A stretch of 64,000 bases of DNA. Origin: Auricularia sp. M13 (taxonomy: Eukaryota; Basidiomycota; Agaricomycetes; Auriculariales; Auriculariaceae). Numbering within the stretch: the stretch's first letter is position 1; every line of letters begins with the position of its first letter. Made by a program: the position numbers and the translations under genes. The DNA lies in assembly GCA_037042915.1 (NCBI GenBank), contig CM073193.1, positions 9,356,554-9,420,553 on the forward strand, read 5' to 3'. The notes beneath the pieces were generated by a model. That model saw only the letters and a list, made by a program, of their open reading frames with translations. It did not search any database and was not told the origin of the DNA. This document shows positions 11,286 through 22,119 of the stretch, piece by piece.

Positions 11286-11600
11286 ATGGTCCACGCGGCA
11301 TATATTCTCGTTGTTTTCGCGCTCACCTGCCGCGTGACCGCTGCGAAGCGGGCTATTGCACGAGTCGGATCGACTGGGGCCGGGAGGCAGAATGTGTTTG
11401 ACCAGGCGCAGTTCACGCTAGAGGCTGCTGGCGACGAGCTCATGTTTTTTTCTTTGACGTTAAGTTAGTCCTTCGACCTCGATGTCTGGGCCCCGAATGC
11501 AGTGCAGCGACTCGAATCACAGCGTCGTGCAGGCCGGGCCTACTACACCTTGCACGGCGATGGCGGGCGGCCCGGGGCTCAAAAACCGGACTCATTGCCC
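11286..11600 (+). pseudogene. cupredoxin-like secreted protein, decayed
   Basis: ATG at 11286 gives a signal-peptide-like start (MVHAAYILVVFALTCRVTAA). A segment FDQAQFTLEAAGDELMFF follows, resembling the strand before the copper site in fungal extracellular cupredoxins. In another frame, 11515-11553 encodes NHSVVQAGPTTPC, the hallmark NHxVxQ...PC block of the family. The two parts are not joined by a clear intron, and the frame after the PC stops quickly. No downstream WFYC-H block is seen. It is related in type to the intact genes at 20868 and 41735. The family call is fairly firm. That it is broken is an inference from missing parts. The interval 11601-11985 shows nothing else. Confidence 0.5.
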
Positions 11601-11985
11601 GTGGCAGCTCTGCTAGTGATCCTTCGTAAACTATTGCGATTAAAGATAGCCACGAGAGAGCTTTGGGTTAATGCGTGTTACGACTGGGATTCCTGTCTTC
11701 CAGGCGTATTATTCTTGTCTCCTTTAGTTTAGACTTTCTCTGAAAGAACTGAATGAATTGTCGGCTGAAATTTTCTGATCTCGAGCCCAAACAAGATCGC
11801 CCGTCTCTGTGGAATATGGGAGCGGTGTGTAGCACTAAATGCACCAAATATGTCTACATATATATTAAGGTTCTTCGGAGCAGTGATACAATACGAGCCG
11901 AAGCGCCTGTCGCTCGATTGAAAGTTGATGGCTGAGTGCGAAATAAAGTTGCGGCCGGTCCATCGCTTCCATCCACGCCTCCACC

Positions 11986-13437
11986 ATGACCGAGTCTTGC
12001 CCCAGCATCCGCACCTGCGCTTGGCTTCCTGTCGAACTGACTGACAGAGTGATTGACTACCTGGACTTCCGCTCACTCCTGGTCGCTGCGCTCGTCGCGA
12101 AATCCTGGACACCGCACGCTACGGCCCGGCTGTTCGAGCGGGTCGTTGTCTGGGGTGCTGGTAATGCACAAAGGTGCATGCGCCGGCGCCTTCCGCCTGG
12201 ATCCCATGCTCCTATGCACTATACCGCATTCCTCCAGCTTTCTGAGCGCAACCCGTCCGTCGCCGTGTACGTCCGGGAGCTGCATCTGGTCTTCAACGGT
12301 AGCGGAAAAGACCGCGATGAGCCGAGCAGCGAGGCTTTCGGCGTACAGGAGGCCGTCGCCATGTTCGATGCCTTCACGCGTCTGTGCACCAGCGGTCAGC
12401 TCAAAGTCCTGCATCTTGGGCTGCATGGCTTTGGGTTCTGCGATACCTTGGACACTGCGTTGGACATCTTGCTGCGGGCGTGCACCTATCTTCGCTCTGT
12501 CCACGTGGTGCACTGCCGTTTCATCTGCATGAGGAATCTCCTAACGCTGCTCGCTCTCAAGCACGATCTGAAAACGCTCGCAGTCCTTGGTGGCGCAACC
12601 TTTATCCCTGACACCCTCACTGGCACTGGCCCTGATGCTGCGCGCCCACTAACGCAGCCATGCAAAATTTATCTCCATCCGGAATCCGTATCTAAGCTCT
12701 TGTTGGCCGTCGTTGGTAGTCGGCCTGAACAAAACCAGCTCAACCTCATCAGACTGCCTGTCTTCCGGGAGAACGAAGACGTAGAAGCCCTATTAGCGCA
12801 CGGGATTCCATTCCTGCAGAACGCTATGTCATGCGTGCGTTCTGTGGAAATGAACATCATATACGGTGGTGCGTCCTGCGCAATTCCACTCTACTGCTGG
12901 CCCATTCGAACCGCTCACGCGCTCATGCTACTGCATACCACCCTTTTACAGCTCCCCCGGACGAACTCACCAAGATGCTTGACATCTTCCGACAGGTTCC
13001 AATGCTCCAACTAACCTTCCAGTGCGAAGGCGACATCCTAAAAACGCTCGCCAAAATCTTCCGCAACACCGCCTTGGACCGGTTGAGCACGTCCCAAACT
13101 CTCGTCCTGGCTCCGCGCTCCGCGGGGAACGACACCCCGGCTGAATCTTGGGAATGGGCGCTCGTGGACGCCGCGCTGGCCATGCCGCACCATACCGCGC
13201 TCGCGAAGGTCGTGCTGTTTATCGACGTCGATGCGGATCCAGATTCGATGGCCCTGCCGCGCCTGGAGGCGCAGGGGCTGCTATCCGTTGAGCGTCGTGG
13301 TGAGTCTTCATTCCCTGTCTGCCAGAGGTGTGCATCCGACGCTCACATGCGATGCATACGTAGAGTTCGGCCTCAACCTGTGGGACATCCCGTTGCCGTG
13401 GGTCGCGCAGCGTGACGGCGCCGCGGTGTGCTTGTAG
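11986..13437 (+). CDS. F-box-like protein, paralog A
   Basis: Three exons: 11986-12868, 12952-13299 and 13364-13437, giving 434 residues. The N-terminus carries an F-box-like start (LPVELTDRVIDYLDFRSLLVAALVAKSW, about residues 14-41, given here as a loose match). Such a domain would bind Skp1 in an SCF ubiquitin ligase. The rest is a leucine-rich, repeat-like helical body typical of basidiomycete F-box families, which would carry the substrate-binding role. Introns are 83 and 64 nt. The minus-strand gene at 15228-16627 is a clear paralog, with exons 2 and 3 of exactly the same length (348 and 74 nt). The two genes are convergent. The substrate is unknown. Confidence 0.85.
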
Positions 13438-15227
13438 ACCCAGCCATGCCACGGTAACCCTTCTGGACCGCCATCGCCACAGACTACTGGAAGCTTGCTC
13501 GCGCGTTCATTTGGTCGTTCGTGTCTCCTTGTATTCTTGGATTGGCGCTGTTAGTCTGTTCATTATCCGTAACTGTGCTCTGTCTCGACTCTCAACCGGA
13601 ACAGTGATCATCGAAGACTCCTGTTCAAATAGTACGAAAATGTATTGTAGATACTGTAGTATCTGTGTCCGTTCCAAGCCGGTGTCTAAATCGAGAAAAT
13701 AACAACCACCCGAAGCCTCGTGCATGCAGCACATGAATGTCTCTAGAACGTCCGCGGCGCGCTAGCTGGGTCGCAACTCGCACCAAGCCAAAGCATTGCT
13801 GCAACTACTACAGTGTTGCTGCGTCGTAAAAAATGTGCTGCGCGACGCGAGGTCGAAGAGGGATACTAACAAGTGTCTGAGTTGGGTAGGGGACTGTCTC
13901 AAAAAGCGTGTACGCCCTATCGGGCTCTCTCGAGGTCAATCGACCCCGATCCGGTCGTCTGGCAGCTCATAGTCCAGATCTGGGAAGCAAAGCCCCGACC
14001 GATTCACCTTTGGCATGATCGGCCGGATCGGGCCAGACAGCCCGATCTACTCAGATTTGGCTCGGTCAACGTCGACCTGGCTGGAGGCCAACGTATAAGA
14101 AAATACTCTCATCACTTGCCCGCTCTCAGGCTCTTAATCTTTACTATCTACTATTTTGTATCACAACCTGTTACTAATACGAACTATTACTATTCTATCA
14201 CTTTATTATCTGGAATACTACAGTCGTGGATTTTGTACTAGAGCGTATTGGAACCCGTAGCCTAGTTATTTCATTCACTGCGCATGTGTGGAGTCGCGCG
14301 CAATAGACAACTGAGCTAATGTGGAGACTGTCCAGAGTGGAGCTTCCGGAATCATATCCTGCTCCACACCACCTCGGAGCAGCTGCCAACTTGTCGGCGT
14401 CCAACTGCATCGAGCCACAGCCAGCGCCGCCTATTGAACACTGGTACTGGAGGCTCGCAGCTGATTGGACTAGAGTCTTCCGCGACGATGCGGCGAGCTC
14501 AGCACTAGCAGGCGTACCGTCGAAGGCTGACAGCTATAAACGCACAGATGATGACCACACGGCGGCGCTCTACCAGTGCGCATCCACGGCCGTCATGAAC
14601 GGAAAGAGGTCTAACATCTTAATCAGGTGTTGCTGGCACTGGATGTGAATCCGGGATGGAGATCGTGCACTACTGGACCGTCACCGCGGTAAGTCACGAT
14701 TGGGAGCCTCGACTGCCGCGGAAAAGTGGCATCCTAGTCGGCGAGTCTACAAAGTCGTTGAGAACGCTAGCTGATGCTTATGGCGCTGCGCGCAGTTTCA
14801 GGTGTCGACGCGCGTCGGTCAGCGATTCCGATGCGTGATGATTAGTAGGTGCGGCCTCCCCATCACTCTTCGGAGATCGACATCCTCTTCCTCGACCTCG
14901 TAGTGACGTCTCCCGTTGTCGGCGCGCTTGGGGAATCGAAAAGTCGTTGTCGACCGCAGGTAGTTAAGAGAGGTATGTGCTGAATGGACTGTATACACTA
15001 CGCTCGATCACAACGACGGTATCTAGGGCTGTCTATATGGTTGAAATACAGAAACATGATCACTTGCTGTTTACTCACCGCAGACATGATCTTGCCCAAA
15101 CGAGCCAGATCTTGCCAGACCTGACCCTTGCTGGTGCAAGATCTGGCCAGATCTGGTTATCTGGCTTTGTCTGGCCCGATCGGCCTCTCGCACTTTTTCA
15201 GACAGGTGGATTGTGTTCAGGCCGAGA
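13438..15227. other. intergenic spacer between convergent F-box paralogs
   Basis: No gene is recognised. Short open frames have no family resemblance. The stretch 15095-15180 holds clustered CCAGATCT and AGATCTGG motifs, including an 11-bp inverted pair CCAGATCTTGC/GCAAGATCTGG. A related TCCAGATCTGGG occurs near 13975. This could be a remnant of a small inverted-repeat element. Confidence 0.5.
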
Positions 15228-16627
15228 TCACAAGCACTGTGCAGCCCTGTCGCGCTGCGCGATCCACGGCAGCGGGACGGTCCACAGATTCCCCTCGTCC
15301 TCTACAGTAATCTTGAGCATCAGACTTGCTGATGCTGGGAGTGGGGACTCACCACAACGCTCCACCGAGAGCAGCCCGAGCGCCTCCAGGCGCGGCAGAG
15401 CCATCGCACCGAGCTCGGCAAAGCTATCGAGAAACAATACGACCTTCGCTAGTGCAGTGTGATGCGACATGGCCAGCGCCGCGTCCACAAGGGCCCATTC
15501 CTTCGTTTCTCTCGGCGTACTGTCGTGACCCTCGCAGAGCGGGGCCAAGACCAGCGTTTTGGATTTATCCGGTCCGTCAAGGGCGGTGTTGCGGAAAAGT
15601 TGGGAAAAGGTTTTCAGAACGTCGCTTTGGTAATCGAAGATTAATTGGACGATTGGGACCCGTTCGAAGATGTGCAAAATCGTGGATGTTTGGGCAGATG
15701 CTGGCGATGCAGAGTGAGATAGCGAGCAAGCAGAACAGGATTTATTTAGGACGAACCGCCATTGAGCATGACCAGCTCAACAGAGCGTACGCACGACATG
15801 GCATTCTGCAAGAACGGGATACCATGGCTGGATACCGTCTCCACGCTATCAGTTTCGGCAAGCAGGCATAAAACGTTGAGCTGTTCGCGACCAGACCGCA
15901 TCACAAGGCCTCCAATCATGAGCTCATGTAGACTTCTAACCGACAAGTAAATTTGGTATGGATTCCGCCGTGCCGGTGTAGTGGCAGGTACGGCCGCACC
16001 TGCAGCAATGATAGAATCGTCGTCGAAGACAGGAGTCGTGAAGCAACCGAGGACAGCAAGCGTCTCGAGCTTGGAATGAGTGGACAATGTAGCTAGCAGG
16101 CTATTCATCATGATGGACCCGCAGTGCACCAGGTGGACGGAGCGAAGCTGCACGCAAGCCCGCAGCAGGTTGTACAGCGCCGGGCACAATGAAGCGGAAA
16201 GAAAGAACCAGTGCAGCCCCAGATGTCTGATCTTGTTGTTGCCAGCGGCGCATATGCGGGTGACAGCCTCGAGGATACAGGTCATTTCGCAGTCGCCGCG
16301 CGGCTCGTCGCGGACGTTCCGGCTGCCGTGGAACACGAGCTGCAGCTCCCGGACGTGCTTGAGGACAGACGCGTTTCGGTCGCAAAGCCGGACAAGCGCA
16401 GCATAGTGCAGAGGCGCGTGGGATTCGGGCAGAAGCGGCGCGCGCTCGTCCTTCTTTCTGTCAGGACCGGCCCACACAACCAGCCGTTCGAACAGCCGCG
16501 CCGTCGCGCGCGGTGTCCAGGATTTCGCCACGCGCGCAGCGACCGGGAGCGTGTCGAAGTCCAGGTAGTCGATTATATAATCAGTCAGCTCCACAGGTAG
16601 CTTTGCGCAGGATCGCAAGTCGGACAT
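15228..16627 (-). CDS. F-box-like protein, paralog B
   Basis: Exons are 15757-16627, 15353-15700 and 15228-15301 (430 residues). The introns of 56 and 51 nt interrupt the same codons as in paralog A. The start MSDLRSCAKLPVELTDYIIDYL gives the F-box. Later shared blocks include HGIPFLQNAMSCVRSVE, ALVDAALAM-HHTALAKVVLF and the C-terminal NLW-x2-PLPW. An in-frame upstream start lies at 16691-16693, but the start at 16627 aligns with paralog A. Likely role: Skp1-binding adaptor in an SCF ligase, substrate unknown. The interval from 16628 to about 16900 shows no gene. Confidence 0.85.
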
Positions 16628-17469
16628 GGTGATGGACTCGGGAAGAGAAGTATGGGACGGAATTGCTGCCGAATGCCTCCGCCAGCTCGCCATCAACAAG
16701 AACGCGATCTCGGCACGAAGGAGCTGTACAGAGACCTCGCCCGCACCGCCGGAAGAGGAGTCGTTGAATTACAGTACTCTGAGGTAGACTAGAGCAGCAC
16801 CATCATAATAAGCATTACATACTGTGCTACTTCCCGCTGATAAGTACTGTGGCGCATCCGTGATTGACTGCGCTGCAGCCCCAATAACGCCCACTTAGGC
16901 ATGACGAGGTCATTCTATGGCTTACAGAGTGGCCAAAAAATAAACCGCTGTATGTAAATCCGAATCCTGTATCTATCGCGTCAAACACCGCTGTATATCA
17001 GCTCCGATACCGCTGTATGTTTCACCTTCTGCAGGGGACCACCTCCTATTGTGCTTCTTACGGCATGGGAGGCTTCCACTCCACTCTGTGCATGTAATGG
17101 CCATGCTCTCAGGCCAGCATCGTGTCTGACTGGTGTCTAGGAGCAAGTGCAATCCAGAGCGGAGATAACTTGGATATGTCCGAGCTTATCGCCGACCCTT
17201 GATCCGCGGCCGTCTGTGAGGCTCCAGCTTCCTTGAAAGCTCAGGAGTACGTCTCAGCTCTTGTAATGAATCTCAAAAAGGCTAGAAAGACCCCACACCG
17301 CAAGCCGAAATTTATTCTCATCCCATGACGAGGCAAAGCCTCTACAAGGCCTCTTGAGAACCACGATAGAGATCTAAGCTCCTCAGGGACTCAAGTATTA
17401 ACAATTAAAACTACCCAGAGCATCTCCCTTCCAATATCACGACTACAGTCAGCCTCAGGCTCAGTCATT

Positions 17470-19172
17470 CTTCTGTAAAAATCCGGGTTGCTCATCAGCA
17501 CTCACGCCGCTCACGAGTGCGTGAGCCCGAGAGCGACCCTACCTTTTCATGAGCACCAGTGAGCGTGGCTGGCAGCTCACGGAGAGCTCATGAGCAGCCT
17601 GTTGAAGCACACAGAGCAGCGTGTGAGCAAGACTCTGAAGGGGTAGCCCATCTCTTTCTGCTTCCGTTCGTTGTTCCCTGGGTCACCTGGTGGTAAAATG
17701 GATTGATAAGAATAAGAGGAAATAAAACTTTCATTGCATAATTGACTGCTAAATACAAAAAGGCTGCCGGGCCTTTGCAGTGCTCATCTTGGCACGCGAA
17801 TACACTCAATAGCAGACTTGTCGACGTCTGATGGCTATACATGCCGCTGCCCAAATGGTGTATGCCCTCCACCAAGCCCTAGATTGTACGCTGTGAGAGG
17901 CACCCACCGGGGTCAAAAATTGACTTGCCTTGACATCCCATTGCCTGTATCGGAGGCACGAGATGGAGTCACCGGCGCCTGCCCTTGCATGGCTGGTGCC
18001 GGAACAGGTGGTGCAGCGGGAGTTGCGGATGCGCTGCTGAGGCACGACCAATGAGCCCAACACAGACCTACAGTAAATATTGTCAGTACTCAACATTTAT
18101 ATAGGAAAGATAAACGGCCTTCGGGTGCTTACTGGCAGGCTCTTGCTCTGTTCCAACGGCGCAAGATTGGAGAGCAGGTCAGGGTATCTGGAAGGTGTCA
18201 AAGAGGCGTGCAGTAACAAGCGTACTCGGCGGTGGTGGCGGCGGCTTACAGGGAGCCGGGAGAGCGCACCGTATTGTGCGTAATATCCATTGACTTTGCG
18301 CTTGTTCTGGAAGGCGCTGAGGAGTCGAAGCTGCTGCTCTGCGTGTGCATAAGTTCTGACCGTCAAGGTTGGACGAGGGAGGGAAGAAAGCCATGGACTT
18401 ACCACACGGCTCTGCTCGTCCTTTATCCGGTGGCGAGCGTGGTGGATGCCGAGCGGCGCACGTGGTTAATCTGAATTTGAACAAAGCGTGGTTGGTCTAC
18501 CGCCTCCCAAAAGCTGATGCACAGTGCAAGAGCATTGAGCGGGTGCGTGACGAGCGGCCTGCTCCCCGAGTAATTGGGTGAGGGAAGTGGATGCGCCTGC
18601 GGTGCGAGTTGAACGTTGAATGCTGCGGGCGACAGCCGTGCGCGCTGCGCGTGCGCCACACGCCTGCGCTGCAGGAAGTTGGCTATGCGTGATGTCCATG
18701 TTGGGGATGCGAAGTTTACACAGAATGTCGGCTGTGTTACTGTAGCGGACCGTGGCGGTGGATCGAGCTGGGCAAAGGAGCGGACTTTGCCGCCGCGGCC
18801 CAGCGATGTTGTCGGCAGCGTTGTTCTGCACAACGACCAGTCTCTGCTAGCTATTTTATCTCACATATGACTTTGTCTGTCCCTGCTTTATACCGGAACA
18901 GTCGAAGCCACTACGCCAATGTATCGCTCTATACTTGAGAAATTGGACCTGCTCTGCACACATACGAAGCTGCAAGCAAATCTCAGCTATCTCGGCACGG
19001 CTACAAAGAGGCTAAATTTTTTGAGCACTGTGAGCTCGAAAGACCCAACGCGCTCACGTCTTTCTCCTCACAGACTCATCAGTCTCCAGCGGCCTGCTCG
19101 TGAGCGCTCGGTGAGCACGAAAGCGGGTGAGCATTGATAGGCTGCTGATGAGCATTTGGATTTTTACAGAAG
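17470..19172. mobile_element. inverted-repeat element with GCTCA-rich ends
   Basis: The left end CTTCTGTAAAAATCC, followed shortly by TGCTCATCAGCA, is matched inverted at the right end (TGCTGATGAGCA ... GGATTTTTACAGAAG). Inside each end the motif GCTCA(C/T) is reiterated over 100-150 bp (17490-17640 and 19025-19150), as in subterminal transposase-binding arrays. I find no clear target duplication. The interior holds a small spliced gene on the minus strand. Confidence 0.6.
17806..18484 (-). CDS. unrecognised spliced gene inside the GCTCA element
   Basis: The minus strand shows consecutive GTAAG...AG introns: about 18376-18421, 18190-18251 and 18040-18135. They separate open segments, among them TCAARHPPRSPPDKGRAEPC, then SSSFDSSAPSRTSAKSMDI (before HNTVRSPGSL), then YPDLLSNLAPLEQSKSLP. 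A last segment leads to a stop near 17806, or a Pro/Ala-rich alternative frame ends near 17930. Upstream exons may reach 18830. I recognise no domain. The tidy splice sites argue for a real gene rather than chance. It could be transposon cargo, a captured host fragment or a remnant of the element's own gene. Confidence 0.35.
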
Positions 19173-19593
19173 TTGCTTGCCAAGCGGCTCAGGCAGCAGG
19201 TTCTGCATGAAATTGACCATGTTCATCCCTCACTGCATCTCATTGCTCCCCACATGCCCCTAAAAATTTTAATTAACCATCTGAGCCTGCAACATGGACG
19301 AGACGCTGACGAGACGGGCGTTCGGGAGGTCATGGCCGGAACCATCCGGACCCAAATGAATACAGCGGATCATGTGCGAATACAGCGGAAACGTGCTCAC
19401 ACTGATATATACAGGTCAACCAGATATTTACAGCGGGATCATTAAATGGCCAACCTAATGGACGTAGTCATTCTGGCGACTGCGGCAATTCTAGTACCGA
19501 CTGCGGCGTAGATTTGATCAAGTTAACGACGGCTTTTCGAGCTTATCGCCGGAAGTACGGGTCCGGGTCCGAGGAGGACGCGGGTTCCCGCTT

Positions 19594-20088
19594 CACTTGC
19601 CTCGTTTCCGCAGGTAACCTTGTTTCTAAAAAGGAAATCTCCGCAGGTTCATCACGGAGATGCGGACTAATGCTCCGCTCCACCACGACAGCACCAAGCC
19701 AAGCACCAAGTCCTGATTTGCCCCGACCAAGTCTACCTGAGAAGAAATGTGCAGCATTTACAGCCATGCAATACAGCTTCACTGAGTCAATACAAAGCAC
19801 TTGTCCAGCGTCATTGAGGCTTATGGAGTATTCATTCAAGGTCATAAAATCGGATTAAAAGTATAATTTTAATAGCATACACAGGTGGGGGGAGGAAACT
19901 GGTAGACAATGCAGGGACAGTCTTCTCGAGGGCAGGGCAAGAGGGACAAGGATGCAGGAGGGCGGTGTGGTGTGACAGAGCTGGGCCAGCTGGAACACAA
20001 CGGCACAAAAAAGAGGCTTGCACAGTGGGAGGCAGAGGGGGTGGGTTATGGATGGGCGAGGGAAACGGGTGGGCGAACTCGAGGCTGT

Positions 20089-20120
<32 letters not shown>

Positions 20121-20254
20121 AAGGGGCGGAAAGAGCAGCGCGCAAACACGATGCAAACAAACCAGCTCGGGATCACGGCCTCGGCGCGACCGGACGGAGA
20201 TATCGCGGACATTTCCTTTTTGGATTTAAGGTTACCTGCGGAAACTCAACAGTG
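19594..20254. mobile_element. hAT-like non-autonomous element (661 bp)
   Basis: The ends begin CACTTGCCTCGTTTCCGCAGG and, inverted, CACTGTTGAGTTTCCGCAGG. Both are followed by GTAACCTT and AAAAAGGAAAT. The perfect 8-bp duplication TCCCGCTT flanks it at 19586-19593 and 20255-20262. A CA(C/G)TG-like terminus with an 8-bp duplication is the hAT pattern. There is no transposase inside. A GGC-rich microsatellite lies at about 20086-20120. Confidence 0.75.
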
Positions 20255-20867
20255 TCCCGCTTCATACCACGCCGCAATGCATTTCAGCTGTTCTCAAATG
20301 TCAGAGAATTGTACAGGTGTGTGCGTTCGGGCTCGTGGATTCGCGCTCCAACGAGATGCTCCACTTCACCATACAGATATTACTGCCGAAGACGGCCTAT
20401 GCTCTCTAAGTCCGTCCCGCGCGCAAAGTCATATGGCGGCACTGCGAGCGCCCGTGGAGCGCAAATCCACCAGCCCGAACACACACAGCTGTGGAATTCT
20501 CTCACATTTGCGAACAGCTGTTACGGAGGAAGAAAGACCGACTCGAGCATCACGGCACCGCGGAAGAAAGCTTCTTTGCGTCCAACTGTTATTCCGCGGG
20601 CTATCGGAGTGGAGCGTCGCAGGCAGACTTGGCGCGCTCGTGCAAACTGTCGCCAGTCAGATTGCAGGCTGGACATCAGACGCAACAGCACAATTAATAT
20701 GCATTATATGGAACGCACTGTACGGGCATGCAATTCCATCATCGAATGCCAATTCGTGTGCCTAAGTGCGATATCTCCGCGAATTTGATTTTACGTGACT
20801 GAGTCGCCGGCTGCGTCCTCCGCAGTAAGCGCTCTTCCTCTTCGCCGATCCCCTTTCTCCAGCGCCC

Positions 20868-22119
20868 ATGCCCGCGCTCGCTGCTTTTCTGGTCTTCGCG
20901 TTTGCCGCGGCGGCGGCGGCGAAGGAGCAGCGCATCCTCGTCGGCGACGACCCCGGCGCGCTGCTCAACCCGGCGCACGCCAACCTGACTGCGGGCGACA
21001 CCGTCGCCTTTACGTTCTGGACGCCGTGCGTTGCGTTCCTTGCCCGCCCCCCCCCCTTCTTTTACACCCTGCCTGACCGCGATTCGCAGCGGCACGAATT
21101 TCAGCGTCGTCCAGTCCTCGCGCACGCGGGCGTGCGCGGCGCTCGAGGGCGGCTTCGACTCGGGTTGGGTCCAGAGCACGCGGGACGATATTAAGGTCTT
21201 CCGGATGTTCCTGACCAAAGATGAGCGTACGTTTTTTTCTGTTCCAGGCTGCCGCGATGTTCTGTGTTCTCTGGCCTCACGTTCATTTCAGCCATCTTCT
21301 ACTACGCGCTGAACGGCTCAGCCACCGCCGCCGAGCCGCAAAAGTGCACGGAGAGGATGTTCGGCTCCATCAACGCCTCGCCGACCCAGATATCGGCCTA
21401 CAAGACCCTCGCAGACGATGTGACAGCGTTTCCGGTGCGTCGTGCGCAATTCAACGCAACATGCCAAGCTAACCAACGACCCCTAATAGCTCGGATCGCC
21501 AGTGCCAGGAGTCGGCTCGCCCGCCGGATCGACGGCCTCACTATCCCTCCCTGCCAGCCCTAGTGCCTCGGCGAAAAACGGGGGAAAGGACGGCAGACAC
21601 AAGGACGGGGACGGGGATGGAAACGGCGGGCTGAGCACGGGCGCCACCGCCGCGATAGCCATATGCGCGCTCCTGGGCGCGGGCGCCGTCGTCTGGCTCG
21701 TCCGGCGCCGAAGGACACGGCGCCGCGCAGCTGAGCGCAGGCCGCCGCGTGACCCGCCGCCGGCGTACGTCGCGTCTCTCAGCGCTGCGTCTGGGTCAGG
21801 ATCGGGGATGGCGGAGGTGTGGGAGGAGGTCGGAGGGCGCACGATCATGCGCGCCCCGAGCGTGACATCGCAGCCTGGGGCGCATACGCATACGCATACC
21901 ACCGCCGCCAGTTCGACGACGGGCCGGACGCCTTCGTCGAGCGATCGATCTGCGACGCTCGATACCAATCCTTTTGCGTCTCCCGAGGACGATGAGACGG
22001 TGACGTTGCGCTCGTCGTCGCGGCCGACGACGCCGTCGGGCGAGGATGAGGATGCGCCGCCCGAGTATATGAGCTCGCATAGCGTCCCGCCGCCGTTCAG
22101 CGCTGTTGCCCGGCGATAA
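20868..22119 (+). CDS. membrane-anchored cupredoxin-fold protein lacking copper ligands
   Basis: Exons are 20868-21025, 21090-21226, 21292-21434 and 21490-22119 (355 residues). A signal peptide (about 1-18) is followed by a cupredoxin-like domain (about 20-145) with the LTAGDTVAFTF, FSVVQSS...C and FDSGW blocks of fungal extracellular cupredoxins. A Ser/Gly/Asp-rich stalk leads to one transmembrane helix (about 197-217). A basic RRRRTRRR stop-transfer and a Ser/Thr/Pro-rich cytoplasmic tail of about 140 residues complete it. The usual copper ligands are altered: NFSVVQ instead of NHxVxQ, and PIFYYA instead of a WFYC-like strand. The domain is therefore probably structural or ligand-binding rather than a copper protein. 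The role is unknown. Confidence 0.85.

Larger units (their letters stand above)
16917..19466. mobile_element. candidate inverted-repeat element with CGCTGTA motifs
   Basis: The left part (16925-17030) carries TGGCCA and three copies of CGCTGTATG or CGCTGTATA. The right part (19365-19455) carries the same motifs inverted (TACAGCGG repeated, TGGCCA). An 8-bp direct repeat GTCATTCT flanks the pair at 16909-16916 and 19467-19474. The termini themselves match poorly, and another AGTCATTCT lies at 17463, so the boundaries are tentative. Another element (17470-19172) sits inside. The stretch 17035-17469 has no recognisable gene. Confidence 0.4.

Noticed and set aside
17470-19172. A target-site duplication for the GCTCA element.
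   Set aside because: GGCTCAG occurs on both sides, but at unequal distances from the ends, so I do not count it.
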